NCBI GenBank assembly: GCA_003153155.1
Contig: PLWV01000016.1
Location: forward strand, 1-57,123
Source: Gallionella sp.
GTDB taxonomy: Bacteria > Pseudomonadota > Gammaproteobacteria > Burkholderiales > Gallionellaceae
Direction of reading: 5' to 3'
Length of the DNA stretch: 57,123 nucleotides
Part shown: positions 55,482 through 57,123 of the stretch, piece by piece
Layout: each line of letters begins with the position of its first letter
Position numbering within the stretch: position 1 is the stretch's first letter
Position numbers and translations under genes: made by a program
The notes under the pieces: generated by a model
Database searches by the model: none
The model's input: only the letters and a program-made list of their open reading frames with translations
Told to the model about the DNA's origin: nothing

Positions 55482-56855
55482 ATGGGCGATTACTTTCATT
55501 ATCAAAACGACGCACTTTATGTCGAGCAAGTGCCGCTGGCGAACATTGCTGCGCAGTTCGGTACGCCCTGCTATGTGTATTCACACGCTGCACTGACGAA
55601 TAACTTGCGCCAATTCACCAATGCGCTGCAGGGGCGGGAATATCTGATTTGCTATGCGGTAAAAGCCAATTCCAATCTGGCGATCCTGAATGTATTCGCG
55701 CGCCTCGGCGCGGGCTTCGACATCGTGTCCGGCGGCGAATTGCAGCGCGTGCTGGCGGCGGGTGGGGAGGCGCGCAAAGTGGTGTTCTCCGGCGTGGGCA
55801 AGACGGTTGCGGAAATGCGTATGGCGCTCGACGCGGATATTTTGTGCTTCAACGTCGAGTCCGCCGCCGAGTTGGATCGCCTTAACGAAGTGGCTGCGAG
55901 CATGGGCAAAATCGCGGCGATCAGCCTGCGCGTGAACCCGGATGTGGATGCGAAGACCCATCCCTATATTTCCACTGGTTTGAAGCAGAACAAGTTCGGC
56001 GTGGCTTATAGCGATGCCATCGCGCTGTATCGTAAAGCACGTGGCCTGACCAACTTGCGCATCGCCGGCATGGACTGCCACATCGGATCGCAACTTACCG
56101 AGACCAGCCCGTTCATCGCCGCAGCAGAAAAGGTATTGGCACTGGTGGATGCTTTGGCCGGCGAGGGGATTCATCTGGAACATCTCGATCTGGGCGGCGG
56201 CCTGGGTATTCGTTACAACGATGAAACACCTCCGGCGATTGCCGACTATGTGGCTGCGTTATTGGCCGTGCTGCGCGGGCGCAGCGAGAAGCTGATTCTC
56301 GAACCCGGCCGCGTACTGGTCGGCAATGCCGGTGTATTGCTGACGCGGGTGGAATATCTCAAGCACGGCGAAGAAAAGAATTTCGCCATCGTGGATGCCG
56401 CGATGAACGACCTGATGCGCCCGGCTTTGTACGATGCCTACCACGACATTTTGCCGGTTCTGCGGGAACCCTCTCCTCAATCCTCTGATGGAACTGCTAG
56501 CCATTCCGCTAGGCCACCAACAAACGGTGGCCAAGCGGCTGGTTATCCCGCAAGCGGGGAGAGCGAAGCGAGGGGGGCGAAGCCTGGCAAACGAGAAAGG
56601 CAATCTTTGATTTACGAAGTGGTCGGGCCGATCTGCGAGACGGGTGACTTCATCGGCCATGCGCGCGACCTGGCAATCGCGCCGCAATCCTTGCTGGCTG
56701 TGCTTTCCGCAGGTGCATACGGGATGAGCATGAGCTCCAATTACAACACCCGTCCGCGTGCTGCCGAGGTGATCGTGGATGGCGGTGTCGCGCATCTGGT
56801 GCGGGAACGCGAGACGGTATTTCAGTTGTATGCCGGGGAAAAGATAATCTCGTGA
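55482..56855 (+). CDS. lysA: Diaminopimelate decarboxylase, with repeat-encoded insertion
   Basis: A 457-residue PLP enzyme making lysine; usual length is about 415-420. The PLP lysine is in YAVKANSN; HIGSQ, LDLGGGLGI, EPGRVLVGNAG and the C-terminal CETGDF and YGMSMSSNYNTRPR are present. Residues about 331-376 (REPSPQSSDG...GQAAGYPASGESEARG...KPGKRERQ) are extra, between VDAAMNDLMRPALYDAYHDILPV and YEVVGPICETGDF. Here the DNA contains a whole family B hairpin (56495-56546) flanked by family E-like arms. No stop or frame loss results. Confidence 0.95.
   Translation: MGDYFHYQNDALYVEQVPLANIAAQFGTPCYVYSHAALTNNLRQFTNALQGREYLICYAVKANSNLAILNVFARLGAGFDIVSGGELQRVLAAGGEARKVVFSGVGKTVAEMRMALDADILCFNVESAAELDRLNEVAASMGKIAAISLRVNPDVDAKTHPYISTGLKQNKFGVAYSDAIALYRKARGLTNLRIAGMDCHIGSQLTETSPFIAAAEKVLALVDALAGEGIHLEHLDLGGGLGIRYNDETPPAIADYVAALLAVLRGRSEKLILEPGRVLVGNAGVLLTRVEYLKHGEEKNFAIVDAAMNDLMRPALYDAYHDILPVLREPSPQSSDGTASHSARPPTNGGQAAGYPASGESEARGAKPGKRERQSLIYEVVGPICETGDFIGHARDLAIAPQSLLAVLSAGAYGMSMSSNYNTRPRAAEVIVDGGVAHLVRERETVFQLYAGEKIIS
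56471..56608. repeat. Family B hairpin nested in family E-like arms, in frame in lysA
   Basis: CCCTCTCCTC (56469 on) and GCGGGGAGAGCGAAGCGAGG (56554 on) are E-like arms. Between them, CTAGCCATTCCGCTAGGCCACC and its complement-like partner (56495-56546) form perfect stems CCGCT/AGCGG and GGCCACC/GGTGGCC. Confidence 0.88.
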
Positions 56856-57011
56856 GTGTTGTAATTTCCACAAAACTTTTCACGAAATTTGTTGCACGTT
56901 TTTTTAAACGTGGATACAGTACCGATGCCGCAAGCGTCTTTCGCCAAATACAAAGCGTTTGGGTGTGTAGTGAGTCGTAGTAATTATTCTAAATTTTTAT
57001 GGAGAATTAAA

Positions 57012-57123
57012 ATGGCAACATCCAAAACGAAAAAGCCAGCAGCAAAAAAAACAGTAGCCAAGAAAAAGCCAGCAGCAAAAAAAACAGTAGCCAAGAAAAA
57101 GCCAGCAGCTAAAAAGGCAGTAG
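57012..57123 (+). CDS. Histone H1-like Ala/Lys-rich DNA-binding protein (5' part only)
   Basis: The gene starts at ATG 57012 after TGGAGAA and runs off the right end. The visible 37 residues begin MATSKTKKPAAKK and continue as a repeated TVAKKKPAAKK unit encoded by an almost exact 33-base DNA repeat. It differs in sequence and codon use from the left-end gene, so the two are paralogues, not one gene seen twice. A CACGTTTTTTTAAACGTG hairpin lies in the gap after lysA (56897-56914). Confidence 0.8.
   Translation, partial: MATSKTKKPAAKKTVAKKKPAAKKTVAKKKPAAKKAV

Noticed and set aside
56897..56914. Terminator after lysA
   Set aside because: CACGTTT/AAACGTG can pair, but no T-run follows the stem in either direction.

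Overview
The window reads as chromosomal DNA of a betaproteobacterium. Evidence: the mlaFEDCB-bolA-murA-hisG-hisD order, pilS/pilR next to ampD and nrdAB, Burkholderia-type porin, a UppS/IspB-type prenyl synthase beside a tRNA-Pro(CGG), and alanine/lysine-rich histone H1-like genes. The MSHA-like pilus locus and the complete molybdenum-cofactor locus fit an iron- or sulfur-oxidising Gallionellaceae/Nitrosomonadales lineage, but that placement is inference. Both ends of the window fall inside low-complexity histone-like genes that point outward, so only their 5' parts are visible.

Layout: (1) 1-8.6 kb, minus strand: histone-like gene fragment, class Ia ribonucleotide reductase nrdB and nrdA with a promoter carrying two candidate NrdR boxes 31 bp apart, ampD, the PilS/PilR two-component pair and a small zinc-ribbon membrane protein. 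(2) 8.6-20.3 kb, minus strand: molybdenum super-locus with modABC uptake genes and mog, moeA, mobA, mobB, moaE, moaD, moaC, moeB and moaA, interrupted by an AT-richer orphan gene and a porin. (3) 20.3-26.6 kb: tRNA-Pro, polyprenyl diphosphate synthase (minus), then cstA-ybdD, rpmE and an ArnT/PMT-type glycosyltransferase (plus). (4) 26.6-33.6 kb, minus strand: hisD, hisG, murA, bolA, mlaBCDEF. (5) 33.6-47.7 kb, plus strand: a sigma-54 response regulator followed by an MSHA-like type IV pilus/type II secretion-like system (mshM, L, N, E, G, then divergent PilM/N-, PilO- and PilP-like genes and two pseudopilin-like proteins). (6) 47.7-57.1 kb: cysS (minus), GIY-YIG protein, glyQ, glyS, gmhB, plsC, ygjP-like, lptM, lysA and a second histone-like gene (plus).

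The most unusual content is a dense set of interspersed elements. Family A has terminal inverted repeats close to GGGNACCTCTAAAAATT (at least seven copies). At four genes (murA, mshM, mshG, a GIY-YIG gene) its end supplies the Shine-Dalgarno sequence at exactly 7 nt from the ATG, and at a fifth (cysS) at 9 nt. Family B is a hairpin of about 48 nt whose stems differ between copies but keep base pairing through compensatory changes. It occurs between genes, as a tandem cluster inside a family A element, and in frame inside lysA. Family C is GC-rich (copies upstream of mshM and in frame inside moeA); family D is an inverted repeat in frame inside cysS with a fragment in mshM; family E is a CCCCCTTG-type repeat that forms the moeB C-terminus. 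Thus several housekeeping proteins carry extra segments encoded by palindromic repeats, and many intergenic spaces are filled exactly by nested elements.
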